Positions 22,199-34,071 of a DNA stretch of 64,000 nt are shown here, in pieces. Under the pieces are notes generated by a model. It worked only from the letters and a program-made list of their open reading frames with translations. It made no database searches and was not told where the DNA came from. Both the position numbers and the translations under genes were made by a program. Location: positions 125,728,520 to 125,792,519 of the forward strand of contig NC_056526.1 of the NCBI RefSeq assembly GCF_019175285.1, given 5' to 3'. This stretch comes from Sceloporus undulatus. Taxonomy: Eukaryota; Chordata; Lepidosauria; Squamata; Phrynosomatidae. How positions within the stretch are numbered: position 1 is the stretch's first letter; each line of letters begins with the position of its first letter.

Positions 22199-23638
22199 AT
22201 ATTTATAATATTAAGAGACAAATGAAATGCACATACTCATATACATTTTTAAAAACCTAGTCATATTAAATTCAGGCTTATATACAAGATATATATTTTA
22301 TGTAACAACAAGAAGAACAATAAATTATGTAAGACACTGGACAGTACCAAGTATTTCTAAGGATATTTGATATCCATATTAAGCAGAATGCAGCATGCAA
22401 TAAGAGCTTGTGGCAGAAACGGGACAAAAGATGCTCTTGTAAAGTAAAAAAGAAGACACGTTTATTGTCTCAGGAAATCCATCTTAGGACAGGAAAGCAG
22501 ATAGGCAAAAGAAGGTGACCTAAACTTGGTTAGAACAGCGCCTAAAAGTTGGCTGTCATGAATTGCTGTAAGCTAGGATCCATTTAGGGATGCTCCTTCC
22601 CAGACGAAAGAAAACAAAGAGATAAACTTCTTGAGAGAAGGAGAAATGATATCTACAGATAAGAAGGAAGCAAAAGGATTGAGTACAGAGACTAAACAAA
22701 GAGAGAGATTAAAATAAAGTGTGGCATTAATCTGCTCTCTCACTTATCACTTTATACAAGCATTGATGCCTCTTTCCTTTCAAAAGTCTTCACTGACCAA
22801 TTATTGTCAGTATACTTTTCTTTAACACCTTTTGTGTAATGATTGTTCTGCATGTAAACATGAACATTAGATTGATACATATCCTCCTTATATACATGCA
22901 TGAATTTAATATGATTGCTTAAAAAAACCTTGCAGGCGTAGGAAAATTAGGAAGTCTGTATGTCACTGTTGCCCCTTTGTTTGGTGCCTAAACATTTTTG
23001 CTGTTGTGTTGTGCTGGCTGTGTGCCGTAATAAATAAATATATATTTTGCTGTTGTTTCAGAGCACAAGAGGATACCTCTTCCAGTTCCTAGTATAAAAG
23101 TTAACTATTAAATTGTGCTTCAGCACTACTCAATTGCACGCACCTGAGCACTGGGCTGGCTGTGTGGCAGACACACACATAGGTGTGTCAGGTAACCCTT
23201 TGACATTATATCCTGCCCACCAGTATCTGTTGTCCAAGGTAACTGCCTCACATTGCCTAATGTAGGCCTGGCCATGTAGTGTTTTTCTGGCAATTTGCCT
23301 CATTGTGCTAAATGGAGTTTATCATCAGCAATGTATGTATAGTGTTGTAGCCTTACAATGTAATTCTGGACATGTCTACTCAGCAGTAATCCACACTGAA
23401 GTCAAAGAATTTACTCCCTGGTAATTGAGGGAAGGACTGCAGCCTTAATGTACAATGTATAAACTCATTACTTTGTACAACAGACTTAGAGAAAGATATA
23501 CACATATCTGAAAATGTTTCATTGAGCTAGGGTTACAGAGAGGTCTTATTACTGGCTCCTGACTTTGCAGTTAGCATTGCACAAAAAGTCCTCACTGATT
23601 TCCTCTTCCCTAATGAACATTGACTATAGAGGTCTTAC

Positions 23639-23736
23639 CTTGAGAAGTCAGATAGTGGAGATTTTTATTTCCAAGCCAGTACTCGCCGTCTGGTGAAGTA
23701 AAATCACCAAAACCTTGTTCATACTCAGCCCAGTCT
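23639..23736 (-). CDS. FGL1: FGL1 exon, fibrinogen domain
   Basis: A 98-base exon encoding DWAEYEQGFGDFTSPDGEYW and then LGNKNLHYLTSQ. It matches the mammalian WKDYENGFGNF...GEYWLGNKNLHFLTTQ segment. GEYWLGN is a strongly conserved fibrinogen-domain motif. It accepts one base to complete the Arg codon from the exon above (AG|A) and leaves one base (G) for the exon below. The acceptor is 'attttcag' and the donor AAG|gtaaga. Confidence 0.96.
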
Positions 23737-25132
23737 CTGAAAATAAAGTGTGCATATCTCTGATTCATGTCATGAAAAATGGATTATCCAAATGGTCTCA
23801 AAAATACCCTTTCAAGCTGCACAGTCTTTTAACAATGCCAAATTACCGAAAGAAGAATATTTGGAGTATGCTTACACATAGCTGCCACAGGTTGTGGTGT
23901 TCCAAATGAAAATGTCTAGCCACTAGTTGCTCAAATTTCCCTGGTCATGATTGCAGACTTGTGATTCCTGAAAAGTGTACACAGGTCTGTGGTTGTTTCC
24001 ACATATACCACTGATTGCATGTCTGTGTTCAGCCACAAAAGTAGAATTGCAGGCCTGGCAGGTGATGTTTTGTTAATAAAATATGCCTTGTCAGTTCCTA
24101 AAAGTGACTGTCGTCTTGGGACACATACAAGTGATGCAATACTTGGAATCACAAATGTGCGATCTAGGATTGCTGACTGGTGTTTTCAGGACAGCTTTTA
24201 CCAGTACCTGTACTAGCAGTTTTACCAGCAACTAGCTTAAGCAACAGTTACATCAAAGAGGTTATCTTCCTTGTATCATTGATTACAACATCAAGAGAGC
24301 AATAATAATTTTGAGATAAAACATTTTCCACAAAAGACATGAGCCAAGCAACAGCCAATAACATATGCTGTTTGTGGTGGTTTTCTCTGCATTAACTATT
24401 AACTACCATATGGCAGCCAGGAAAAGCTATCCATGGTTAGCAGATTCTGAATCTCTTGCTAGAATCATCACAAGCCTCCTGTTACAGCTTTCTTCCAGCC
24501 ACCAAATCTATGGAGGTTGTTGAACAAATTCTACAAAAGCACTGTTTGTTTTTAAATCACTTCCCACTCACACTAAAAATGAAAGAATGACTGGACAGCA
24601 CATAATAAAACCAATATAAATCAGCAGGAAAAACAGCACAACAAATGGAACAAAGAGAAAACCAAGAACAAAAGGATAAGAGGACTCAAAACAACTCTTA
24701 AAATACCTTGACAAATTTTTAAAAAATTCAGCTGGCACGGAAAATACTATAATGATAACACTACTAGGCAACCTTCCAAATAGTGCTAAGGCTATGTCTT
24801 TGAATTCTATATTCAGATCTATAACCAGTACAGCAGATCAGATCCATTTATGGTAGCATTCACCAAGATCAAATTTTCAAGCATCTTAGTCAAAAACCTG
24901 ACTCAGACATCCCAACCACAATGGTTAACAGTAAAGTATTGTGTGAATTGTAGACCATAACACCCGAAAGGCCAAAGATTTCCCACCTTTGATTTGCACT
25001 GTAGGTGCATGGAGAACAATCACAACAGAAGTCAGAAGGGACATTTTAAAAAATCTGCAATATCTTTCACTGCCAAGAATTATTGGAATCAATAAGGTTC
25101 AACATATTTCTATATTTAAATCCAAACTCTAC

Positions 25133-25292
25133 CTATCAAAATCTTGACTTCCATCTGAACGTCTCTGAAAGACTGTCCATCCTCCTCCTTCTGACATGTC
25201 ACAGTAGGCAAAGAATCCATGGGGGCTCCTGAGAGGTTTTATCTTGTAAAATCCACTCTGTGCATATCCAGCATTGTAAATCTCAGCACAAT
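25133..25292 (-). CDS. FGL1: FGL1 exon, start of fibrinogen C-terminal domain
   Basis: A 160-base exon encoding (D)CAEIYNAGYAQSGFYKIKP, then LRSPHGFFAYCDMSEGGGWT, then VFQRRSDGSQDFDR. DC.EIY...SGFY, YCDM and GGGWTVxQRRxDGS are the classic opening motifs of a fibrinogen domain, and the two cysteines form its first disulfide. The Asp codon is split (G|AT) with the exon above. The Arg codon is split (AG|A) with the exon below. The acceptor is 'ctgttgcag' and the donor TAG|gtagag. Confidence 0.97.
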
Positions 25293-25724
25293 CTGCAACA
25301 GTCAGTCAATCAATCAATTTATCATTCCAAAGACTACATTTAGTTCGGTTCTCATAACTTCTACAATATATTTGCTTATATATTGTCCTGAACAACGGGT
25401 AACTATTGAGCCAAGTGACACCCATTGCAGATACATTCTGACTTAAGGAGTGTTCTTTTTAACTTTAAATAAGCTTTTTAAACCACTTATTTTTTGTAAT
25501 CTGAGACAAGCAGTGAAAGAATTTATTCAAGGTGATGTTTGGCTTGATGATTAATAAGAAAACCCACAATTTATCATCATAGTTTAAATCACAACACTTG
25601 TGTCATATCCAGCCAGTAGTCTGGACAAGATTGTAATCTAGTAAAATAGTGCCCCCTTCCAGTTCCATGTGCCATGCATGGTACAACTTTACCTTAACTG
25701 CCCTTGTGTGTGTGTTTGTGTGTA

Positions 25725-25945
25725 TGCATGCATGCCTTTAAATTGCCTGCAAACTTATGGTGACTCCATGAATTGCATAGGGTTGTCTTAGGCAAGAAAT
25801 CATCAGAGGTGGTTTTGCCACTTCCTTCCTCTGAAATATAGCCTACAACTTCTGATATTCACTGATGGTCTCCCATCCAAGCACTAACTAGAACTGACTC
25901 TACTTAGCTTCCAATATGAGTCAGGATCTGGTGCCTTTAGGGTAT
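25725..25945 (-). mobile_element. 5S rRNA-derived SINE
   Basis: Third copy in the window. The tail region begins after a GT-rich run (25702-25725). The body includes 'ggtgactccatgaattgcat' and 'gaggtggttttgccacttcc' (plus reading). The 5S-like head at about 25845-25945 has 'ggtctcccatccaagcac' and 'cttagcttcc'. It lies within an FGL1 intron, in the same orientation as the gene. Confidence 0.8.
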
Positions 25946-26859
25946 AGCAAGGTAAAAGGTGGATACAAGCAAAGCTTGGGAAAGTTACTTTTAGGAATTA
26001 TTACTCCCCAACCCAGCTAGCATGTCAATGGGAACAGGGGAATTCTGAGAATTACAGCACAAAGGAATATCTTTTTCAGGTTTCAAGTTTGTTTTTGTTT
26101 TCCTCGCAGTGATCCAGCACTAAGGAGCTAGAGACTGATGATTCTTAGAGAAAATATAACAGCCCCATCTCTTCCTGGAAATTTTATGTCCCAGAAACCA
26201 GAGAAAGTGTGGGACCTGTTGCATCCCTCTCTTCTCTGGATGGGAAGCACTATGACACATCCGCTTCAGCTTAGATCCTTCAGCATTATCATTCCTGAGA
26301 TTTTGGGCATGATTAATGAAGGGGGTGCAAGAGACAAATGGGGTCCCTGCTGTTGGAGCTCATGTGTGGAAGCAGCTGCAGGAAATATTGAACCTTAAGA
26401 CAAGTGATTAAGATGTCAGCTTGCAGCTGTCTCAGGTCACCCCCAACTGAAAATGCTTTTAGGTAATAGGTATTGTCACTTTCACTAACTATCCAACACA
26501 ACTGAGTAAAGAGAGGGTAAAGACATCTGAAATGTTGTTGGAGAATTATATTACCAGTGAAGTTACACACAAAATAAGATTGGCTCTTACTTGCATGTAC
26601 ACTCTGAAGTAAATTTCACTAACATTCTTGGGCCACAATATATCTCTGCTGAACTTTTAAAGAGTAAGCTTGTAGAACAACCCAATACATATAATCATAT
26701 TTTGCTGGCTAGATAAATAAACTGAAAACAGTTTGAAACTTGACTTACTTTAAATCTTAATTATATACCAAATCTACCAAGTTTCCACCATTTTCCTTCA
26801 ATCTCTGCTTCAGCATATTGTAGAAATAATGGGTTATAACTGGGTTGTGCTCTATTTTT

Positions 26860-27015
26860 ATAGTGATTATTCTGTTTTAACTGCTTTTTAAACTGTTGGA
26901 AATTAATATATTTGATATAACAATTTTATTTTTAAAAACTTTGTATTATACCTTGTTTTAGAAGTATTCTGTTTGAACGTATATACTAAACCGCCTTGAG
27001 TCTCATAATTCAGAA
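26860..27015 (+). mobile_element. L2/CR1-like LINE 3' tail
   Basis: 'tttaactgctttttaaactg' followed by 'ataccttgttttagaagta' and 'aaccgccttgagtctcataa' is the arrangement seen in 3' tails of reptile L2/CR1-like LINEs. No coding part remains. It lies in the intron above the 25133-25292 exon. Confidence 0.5.
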
Positions 27016-27898
27016 ATAGTAAGCCAAATCAGTTAATGCATCCAGCTTTTATTTGTGTAAAACAAGGGCAAGGAACATGTGATCTCTCAAGATGCTGGAG
27101 GATTGCAACTTTTATCAGGAGAGCCAATGGTGAGAAATTATTGAAGTACAGTAATATGTGGAGGATGACATGTTGCCTATCCCTGTTGCAGAATCAAAAT
27201 ACATGAGGATTCCATTAATTGGGAGTGGGGCGTAAAAGTTTGCTGTTTGGTATATGTTAAATAATATACATTAGATAACTAGCTAGATAAAAGGCATATT
27301 TTGGCAATTTAAGGAGTGTGGGCAAGGCCAAAGGAAAAGGACAGATTTGATATATGTAGATCCCCATATAACCAAAAATAATCTTTTGATTATTTCTCAA
27401 CATTCGTATCAATTTTTTCCCCATCCTGAAGGGAGGAGCTGCGTTTCTCCAGGGTTGGATACTGACAGAAAGCTCTTGAAGAGAAAATTTGCTGGTGTTT
27501 CCAATTCTGCCCTTTTCCTTTGGTCCTGCCCACACTTGAATATGATCCCTGAGAACCCCCGGCCCCTTGCTATACTGACTGCTTCATTTATGACATGGAA
27601 TGCCAGGAACGTGGAAAATGAAAACAGACAGTTAACTGGAATCAGGGATTTGTCTGTTTCATATTGGTGCTTAAATCAAATTGCTAGTCCCAATTAGACT
27701 CAGATCCACTGGATCAATGGAGTTGACATAAATGTTGACTTGCCATTCAGCAAAAGACGCAGTGGATTTACTCTTCGTGGGACGAATTAATCCTTGGACG
27801 TTTGACTCATGGCTTGGTTTTCAAACTGATCAGCATACAAAATTTTTCATAGTCAATTTCCTGAGCCTCTATGAAAAACAAAATGATTCAGTTCTTAC

Positions 27899-28079
27899 CT
27901 ATATACTCCCTCTCTTCTCCCAGACTGATGACACTGTTTTCATCTCCTTTATCTCTCTTCTGAGCATCCCGCTCCATTAAAAGCTGAACAATTTTTGCTT
28001 GTTGCTGCCTCACACTGTGCTCCAAAAGTCTCACCTGGGCCTGAAGCCGCAATTGCTCTTGGAAACAACTCTCTAAAGT
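27899..28079 (-). CDS. FGL1: FGL1 exon, N-terminal coiled coil
   Basis: A 181-base exon encoding TLESCFQEQLRLQAQVRLLE, HSVRQQQAKIVQLLMERDAQ and KRDKGDENSVISLGEEREYI plus one base of a split Asp codon. It aligns with human FGL1 'ALEDCAQEQMRLRAQVRLLETRV...KGDENTVIDLG'. The segment is a heptad-patterned coiled coil. Its early Cys is in the position used for inter-chain disulfides in the family. The acceptor is 'tctggcag' and the donor TAG|gtaaga. It enters in phase 0, so the missing upstream exon should end on a complete codon and provide the signal peptide. Confidence 0.95.
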
Positions 28080-31000
28080 CTGCCAGAGGGTTTGTGGAAA
28101 AAGAAAAAAGAAGACATTATGAACACTGGCAAAATGCTGTACTGTATGTTAGGATGCAAATTTATCATCAATCACTATAAAAACCCCTGTCATTTTCAAT
28201 TCCATAACCCTGTTTGAAAATATTTTCCAGGCTTCCTTGACCAGTGCCCTCCAAATGTATGGCTCAGGAACTCTGGAATGCACCTTAAGGTTTGAGTTGA
28301 TTAACAAGTCCAATTAATCAATTAACTGCTGTTATTTAAAGAACAGAGCAGTTAATAAGGAAAGCCCCTTTACAGGATGGGAAATAATTGACTGTCTATC
28401 TGTTTGGGCCTATGGTTCTGGTCTGAGTGTTAATAACATGCAGATGTACTGTAAAAGACTTTTTGAAAAAGTTCAGTTGATGAAATGTACAGTAAATACA
28501 TTCATGAGCAATAATGAGCACATTTTGTTCTTGCTATCCCAAGTGATGCTATCAAAAAGTCACACACGCTCATTCTGTACTCAATTTTTGTCACAATTTG
28601 GCAATTGGAATTTATGGTCTCCTTTTATGCTGATTTATGACCTATTGATTTAAACAAATAAATATTATCTATCTGTCACTGTGCCTGTTTCATCAAATCC
28701 ATCATGATGTATTTCTGTTTACTATTCTCTTTCCATTGACGTTTCTGCACAGGAATTATGGCACTATTATTCAGCATTAGAACACTGCTGATTAAAAACG
28801 TGAACCCTCAACTTAATTCCTTTTTGGCTTCACTTAAAAGTAAGAATTTGCTACCACAGCCAGGAAACATATATACAGTATGGTTCATAATTGCATACTG
28901 TTACTTGTGGTAAAATGGGAAAGTGGTATAGGACCAGACTTTTTTTAGTTTCTCCATTCCACATAGTAGTTGTTTTTTTAACTTCGAAAGACACAGTTCA
29001 CACATTTGTTAACAAATGCTATGAAATTAATTAAATGGGTAGAGAGTGGGACGGAGAATGGCATAGAACTGAAACGTCTACATGGACAAAAATTCAAAAT
29101 GGAATATTATTTTTAAACTAGATCCCTCTAACCTTCAGTATTCATTTCTAGGTTGCTTTAAATAAGCATTTGTTGCTCGAGGCATGTTGACTCTGGAGCG
29201 ATCTTGATTGCATGCTTGCCTTTTAAATATTTGTGTTGTGTCTCAGATGTTTGTTTTTCATTTAATTCCTACCCTTGAGTGCAATCCAATATATGGCAAT
29301 GGAGAACAGCCTGGAAAACATGCGGTGGGATTAGGCAGCTTGTCAGGAAACTATTCCAGAGGGATGGGCACAGTGCCAGTCCAAAGCAGCTTTGGTAACA
29401 TTCCTAACAATCTGTCCAAAAGGCAACTTTCCTGCTTGTTGGCAATTATGCTTCTTCAGTGCAAAGAATAAGGTTCCTCTGCACAAAATGAAAAGTAGTA
29501 CACTTCCTAGACACAGAGGCTTCTTAGGGCTGTCAATTGATCAAATAATGTTTAGCAATTTACCTGCCTTTCGTGGATTCAGTGTCTGACCATGCACACT
29601 TAACTGGAAATAAGTCCTATTGAACTTAATGTAACTTATTTTGTGTAATATTCTGTGTGCATTCAGATATCACGACAAGCCAGAATTTGCAGTAACTATG
29701 ATGAATACCAGCTGGTCAGTAGTACAGTACTTGAAACAACTAAACATACTGAATATCTGAACCCACCAGAAACCAGTACTCTGGTCTGTTCCTTTCCCAA
29801 GGTAGGGCTTTTTAAAGGCTTGTTTCTCTGGTGCATTGGGAGAAATGCAAGCTAGAGCACCAAATCCTTTCAGGTTCAGGTGTCATGCTTTCTGATTTTC
29901 AATAAATTATTTGACTGAATAATTCAAACAATATTGTACTAATTTTAGTATAATTGCATGTTACTAAAAGCATCTATATTCTTTTCAGGAACTGAGGAAA
30001 CTGTAAGGTAACTTCCTAATATAATTACAAGAAACCCTTTGTACTGGCAGCTGCCTCTCTGCATATTTGACAGTCAGCGGATTGCTAAACTCCATATTAT
30101 TCAATGGCAGCGCAGCGCGTGCACAAGGATTCACTGATGTGACTGTGTGCATGTCACCACCATTAAATGGAATGGGGTGCAACCATGCACATTTTTGCCA
30201 TCTGCAGGCGGTGGAGGACTGAACCTCACAGATAAGGGTCCACTCCACTCTATTTGTTAAAATATTAATGGTGTTTATATTGGGGATATATATATATATA
30301 AATTTATAAAACAATATAAAATTCCAAAAAGAATTTTTGGTCAGTACTCATTTCTTATTACTCTGTGTGTGGTGTGTGAGAGAAAATGACACTTCCATAC
30401 ATTTTCGTAACTCTGTTCCAGGCACAGTTTTGCCAAAGGGAATAAGTATCCTTGTAATTAGTTGCAGCCCAACTGATTATAACTGCTCTCCCTGATTAAA
30501 ATTATTCTTAGTAAACTAAACTTCTGGAGATTAAGCTACTAATTAAATGGTCTTGGCATTGCACTTTCATACCAAGTATGTTCTACTAAGGTTAACATGA
30601 TATATACTACCCCTATTTACAGGGCTTGAAAGGTTAGTTTTTTGAAGTGGACCTAAAATTTCCTAGGCAGCATGACCCTAGGATATTCCTGGGGAATATT
30701 CTGAGACTTGCAGTCTAAAAAAAGTAACGTTTCCAAGTCCTGCCTTCTTTATAGAGGTAGAATAGATGTGTTTGAGGAAATCTGCAGCTTTATCACTTGC
30801 ATGCACTGAAGGCAAGTGAATTTGACCAGCTCAGCAGCAGTGTGCCTGCAAAACAATGTTGAGTGTCATGACTTTTTGCACTAATGCCAAGTTAACCTTT
30901 TGTAGTTGAGCTCTGATACCTAACAAAAAGATACATATGCTGATGACATCATGTATAAAGGGAACACAAGTGTATGAAATACAATAAGGACTTTCTCAGT

Positions 31001-31141
31001 TTACAAATATGCAAATATGGACTTGGAAAAGCTTGGTCCTTGTTTTAAAGGAGAAAGTGGCCATCAATACAGTTTATCCAGCAGTCATTTCACTGCTTTC
31101 TTGAGCACCTGGGATACAAATAACTTGGAACAGTTACTTTG

Positions 31142-31361
31142 GATGTATCTACACTGTAGAAATAATGCTGTTTGACACACTTTAACTACCAAGGATCCAT
31201 TTTACAGAATCCTGGGATTTATCATTTTGTGAGGCATCAGCACTTTTTGGCAGAGAAGTCTAAAGACCCTGTAAAACTACAAATCCCAGGATTTTATAGG
31301 ATAGTGCTACAACAATTAAAGTTGTGTTAAACTGCATTATTTCTACAGTGTAGATGCATCC
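31142..31361. mobile_element. hAT-like MITE, best copy of its family
   Basis: Terminal inverted repeats GGATGTATCTACACTGTAGA and TCTACAGTGTAGATGCATCC are almost exact inverses. The arms continue to pair ('aaataatgctgtttgacaca' with 'gttaaactgcattatttc', and 'gaatcctgggatttatc' with 'aaatcccaggatttta'), giving a 220-bp imperfect palindrome. Other copies: 556, 1788, 20650, 53868 and 54690. The hAT assignment is by resemblance of design only. Confidence 0.8.
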
Positions 31362-31736
31362 TTTGTTAGACTGACACTCCCAGAATAACCCATGATGGCT
31401 AAGGTATGCTAGGAGCCATATGACACAAATGTGCCTTATCCATCCTATTTGTTGACAAGGGTTCTAGTGTAAGCAGTAAGCAATGAAGACAAAGGGGGAG
31501 AGAACTGTGGCTTTTTCCTTGTTAATCTATGTTAGATGCTTGAGTTGAAACAGGTGGTTATTTATATGTTCTTTCTATCTAGCTTTTAGAAAACCATGCT
31601 GTGAAACACACTCCCTCTTCTGGCTTTGCAAATGAAAGACACCCAAGCAGGAAATCAGATATTCCTAGCCATGTTCTTGCTTGAATTGCTGCAATCTACC
31701 AACAAACTGTAAAGTAGTTTGCATTCAGTTAACTTT

Positions 31737-32091
31737 GGCCTGTTACAGACTGCCAAAATAAAGCTGCTTTGGGTCTCTTTGGAGGTATGCTATTTAAATG
31801 ATGCATGGGTCCTAAAAGTCCAGAGGTCGCGTCAAAGCCACACTCCATGCCTAAGCACTGGAGTGCAGCTTTGGTGTAGCTTCCGGATTCTTAGGATGCA
31901 TGCATCATTTAAATAGCATACCTCCAAAGAGACCTAAAAGTCCAGAGGTCGCGTCAAAGCCACACTCCATGCCTAAGCACTGGAGTGCAGCTTTGGTGTA
32001 GCTTCCGGATTCTTAGGATGCATGCATCATTTAAATAGCATACCTCCAAAGAGACCTGAAGCAGCTTTATTTTGGCAGTCTGTAACAGGCC
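31737..32091. mobile_element. MITE with GGCCTGTTACAG ends and an internal 122-bp tandem duplication
   Basis: Termini GGCCTGTTACAGACTGCCAA and TTGGCAGTCTGTAACAGGCC are perfect inverses, and pairing continues with 'aataaagctgctt' / 'aagcagctttatt' and 'ggtctctttggaggtatgct' / its inverse. Inside, 31811-31932 is repeated exactly as 31933-32054. A single-unit copy of the same element is at 55075-55319 (245 bp). Non-coding. Confidence 0.9.
31811..32054 (+). repeat. Two identical 122-bp tandem units
   Basis: The two units (31811-31932 and 31933-32054) agree at every base by eye. Each contains half of the host MITE, including 'gcatgcatcatttaaatagc'. Identity implies a very recent duplication or an assembly effect. 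Confidence 0.9.
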
Positions 32092-32419
32092 TTAGAGATA
32101 GGAGAGGGTAGTGGAGTCATGCTCTTCCCGTAGACTTAGACAAAAGCAAATTGCTGCAGCCTCTCCTAGCTGCTTTGAGTCCCAATTATGGGAGAATATC
32201 AGGATACTACTATTATTATGATTACTACTACCAGCTTGCGTCTTCTTCCTTATTGATAATTTCCCCCCATCTTGATGCTGCTTGTTCACACATGCCATTG
32301 TTTTCATCTGTGATACCTTGGAGAGTATACTGTTATGTAAACTCCTCGCTTCTGCTTTACATACAAATGGGACAGTCATGTGTCACATTCAGTTTCCTTT
32401 GAAGATGCTGGGAAAGACT

Positions 32420-32632
32420 CAACATGGTGTAATCATGCTGGACTAGAATTTTAGGAGACCAGGGTTTGAATCTCCACTCAGCCATGGATGCCCACTGGGT
32501 GACTTTGGGGAAGTTATATTCACTCAGGTTTAGAGACAGGCAATGGCAAACCTCTGAATAAATCTTTAAAAGAACATTCTGTAATAGGGTCACAAGTCAG
32601 AGCTGACTCCAAGGCATGTAACAATAACAAAG
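32420..32632 (+). mobile_element. MIR/CORE-type SINE
   Basis: Plus-strand copy: tRNA-like head ('catggtgtaatcatgctgga', B-box-like 'agggtttgaatctccac'), core ('cagccatggatgcccactgg', 'gacaggcaatggcaaacctc') and tail ('cacaagtcagagctgactcc', 'aaggcatgtaacaataac'). Confidence 0.8.
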
Positions 32633-33084
32633 GCATTGGGAAGACAAGTAGCATGTGGGGGGAATCATGACAGTTATCTCCAGTCACAGACAAAAAAATA
32701 ACATAAGGCATAAGTCCCAATGACATGAGGATATGTGTGGCTATGCCCCCAACACTTGACATGGGGTGCTGACACACTTTAATGTGTAGATTTGAAAATA
32801 AAAAGCTTAAATAACTTTTACAGGCATGTATGATAAGTAGCCATGAGCTTCAATTATGAAGGTCTTTTTGGTAACAAAACCCACTCTGCCCCTGTGCAAA
32901 AAGGCACTTAAAAACTATATTCACATACAAGCAGACTGGTAACCAAATGTAAAACTAAGCTTGTCAGTGGGACAACCCACTGCAAAATAGGAATAATAAC
33001 TGTAGGGTCTAATTTAGGTAGTCACTTGGAAATTACCCATGGCATTTTATTATTTGTCATCAAGTTCTATAATTCTATGATTCT

Positions 33085-33420
33085 AAGTTGACTTTGTCCC
33101 ACGGCAAACCTATGAGTGACTTAAGAGTTACTCATCAACCGTTCTGCTCTGGCCTTACAGAGTCAGGGCTGTGACTTCCTTTATTCAATTAATTCATCTA
33201 CAATGTGGTGTTCCTTTTTTCCTGCTGCCTTCTACTTTGACAAGCATTATCATCTTTCCCAGTGAATCAGATCATCTCATGGTGTGGCCAAAGTACAATT
33301 CCATTTAGTCATTTTGGCTTCCAGGGAGTTTGGGCTTGATTTGCTCTAGAAAACTTTTATCTGTTTTTCTGGCAGTTCATGGTGTCTGTAGAACTCTCTT
33401 CCAGTGTCCATGTCATTAAT
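33085..33420 (-). mobile_element. BovB-type LINE fragment
   Basis: On plus it reads 'cagagtcagggctgtgactt', 'aagcattatcatctttccca', 'tttagtcattttggcttcca' and 'ctggcagttcatggtgtctg'. This is the same order as in the BovB-type fragment at 8461-8720, so it is the same LINE in the same (minus) orientation. Heavily decayed, no open frame. A CR1-like 'ttctataattctatgattct' lies just left of it (33066-33085). Confidence 0.6.
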
Positions 33421-33429
33421 AACAGACAT

Positions 33430-33643
33430 TTACATGATCCAGAGTTTTGAAAGTAACTTTTGTGAAGCAAACAAATATAAATACCTGCTGGATCCATCCA
33501 TAATTGAGTAGTGGCAAGATGCGAAAATCTACCAGAGATGTCAGAATGGTTATGGAAGATTTACAATTATATGGAGAATGATAAACTGACACAATTGCTT
33601 AAAAATAAATCTAAAGAAAGGTTTGAAAGGGAATGGGCAGAGA
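33430..33643 (+). mobile_element. L1-like LINE fragment cut by the gap
   Basis: A plus frame (33511-33643) reads ARCENLPEMSEWLWKIYNYM then ENDKLTQLLKNKSKERFERE WAE. Patterns of the type 'W..K.....E.DKLT..LK.......F...W' are found near the C-terminus of L1-type reverse transcriptase ORFs in reptiles. The element is truncated at its 5' side and runs into the N gap. An inverted, slightly altered copy, with the same left junction, lies at 47386-47687. Confidence 0.55.
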
Positions 33644-33743
33644 NNNNNNNNNNNNNNNNNNNNNNNNNNNNNNNNNNNNNNNNNNNNNNNNNNNNNNNNN
33701 NNNNNNNNNNNNNNNNNNNNNNNNNNNNNNNNNNNNNNNNNNN
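33644..33743. other. 100-N scaffold gap
   Basis: Exactly 100 undetermined bases, the usual placeholder for a gap of unknown size. Joins on either side rest on scaffolding only. Confidence 0.98.
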
Positions 33744-34071
33744 ATGCTTGCCTGGAAAGGAGTTGGGTATATATATTGTGTGACCTGGAAAGGCAGGAGT
33801 GATTTGCATGTGTGTTGTTCTGTTGCTAATGGCAGGCCTCAGGGTGGGAGGGTCTTTTGCAAAAGTCTTTTCTAACAACATTTCTAATAAATGCCTTCTG
33901 ACTTATTTTCTTCTGTGGAAGAATTCCAAAATTTCCCTTGACTGAGGCGAAGTGGGATAGATGCAAAACATCAAATTGATTCATCAAGCCCTAGACATTT
34001 TGTTTTCTCCATGTGCTGGTTTTACAGATTCCTTTTATTTTCACCTCTTCAACTTGAGCAGATATTGCAGT

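Larger units (their letters stand above)
20247..23638 (-). other. FGL1: FGL1 intron with a MIR-type SINE and an unassigned open frame
   Basis: 3.4 kb between exons. It holds a hAT-like MITE (about 20650-20870), a MIR/CORE-type SINE (20893-21088) and an 80-codon minus-strand frame of unknown origin (21942-22198, listed separately). In 22390-22760 there is A/G-rich sequence I cannot assign. The splice phases of the flanking exons fit without any further exon here. Confidence 0.65.
28080..33643. other. Stretch upstream of the FGL1 coiled-coil exon, first coding exon not found
   Basis: Minus-strand ATGs in this stretch were read for a short hydrophobic leader ending in a phase-0 donor. None was convincing. 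Repeats here are a mariner-like fragment (about 30110-30240), a hAT-like MITE (31142-31361), a palindromic-tip MITE (31737-32091), a MIR-type SINE (32420-32632), a BovB-type piece (33085-33420) and an L1-like piece (33430-33643). Nothing else was recognised. Confidence 0.5.

Noticed and set aside
29267-29326. Leader-like minus-strand peptide (MFSRLFSIAIYWIALKG) followed by a possible donor
   Set aside because: Tested as the missing FGL1 signal-peptide exon. The donor would leave phase 1, while the coiled-coil exon needs phase 0.
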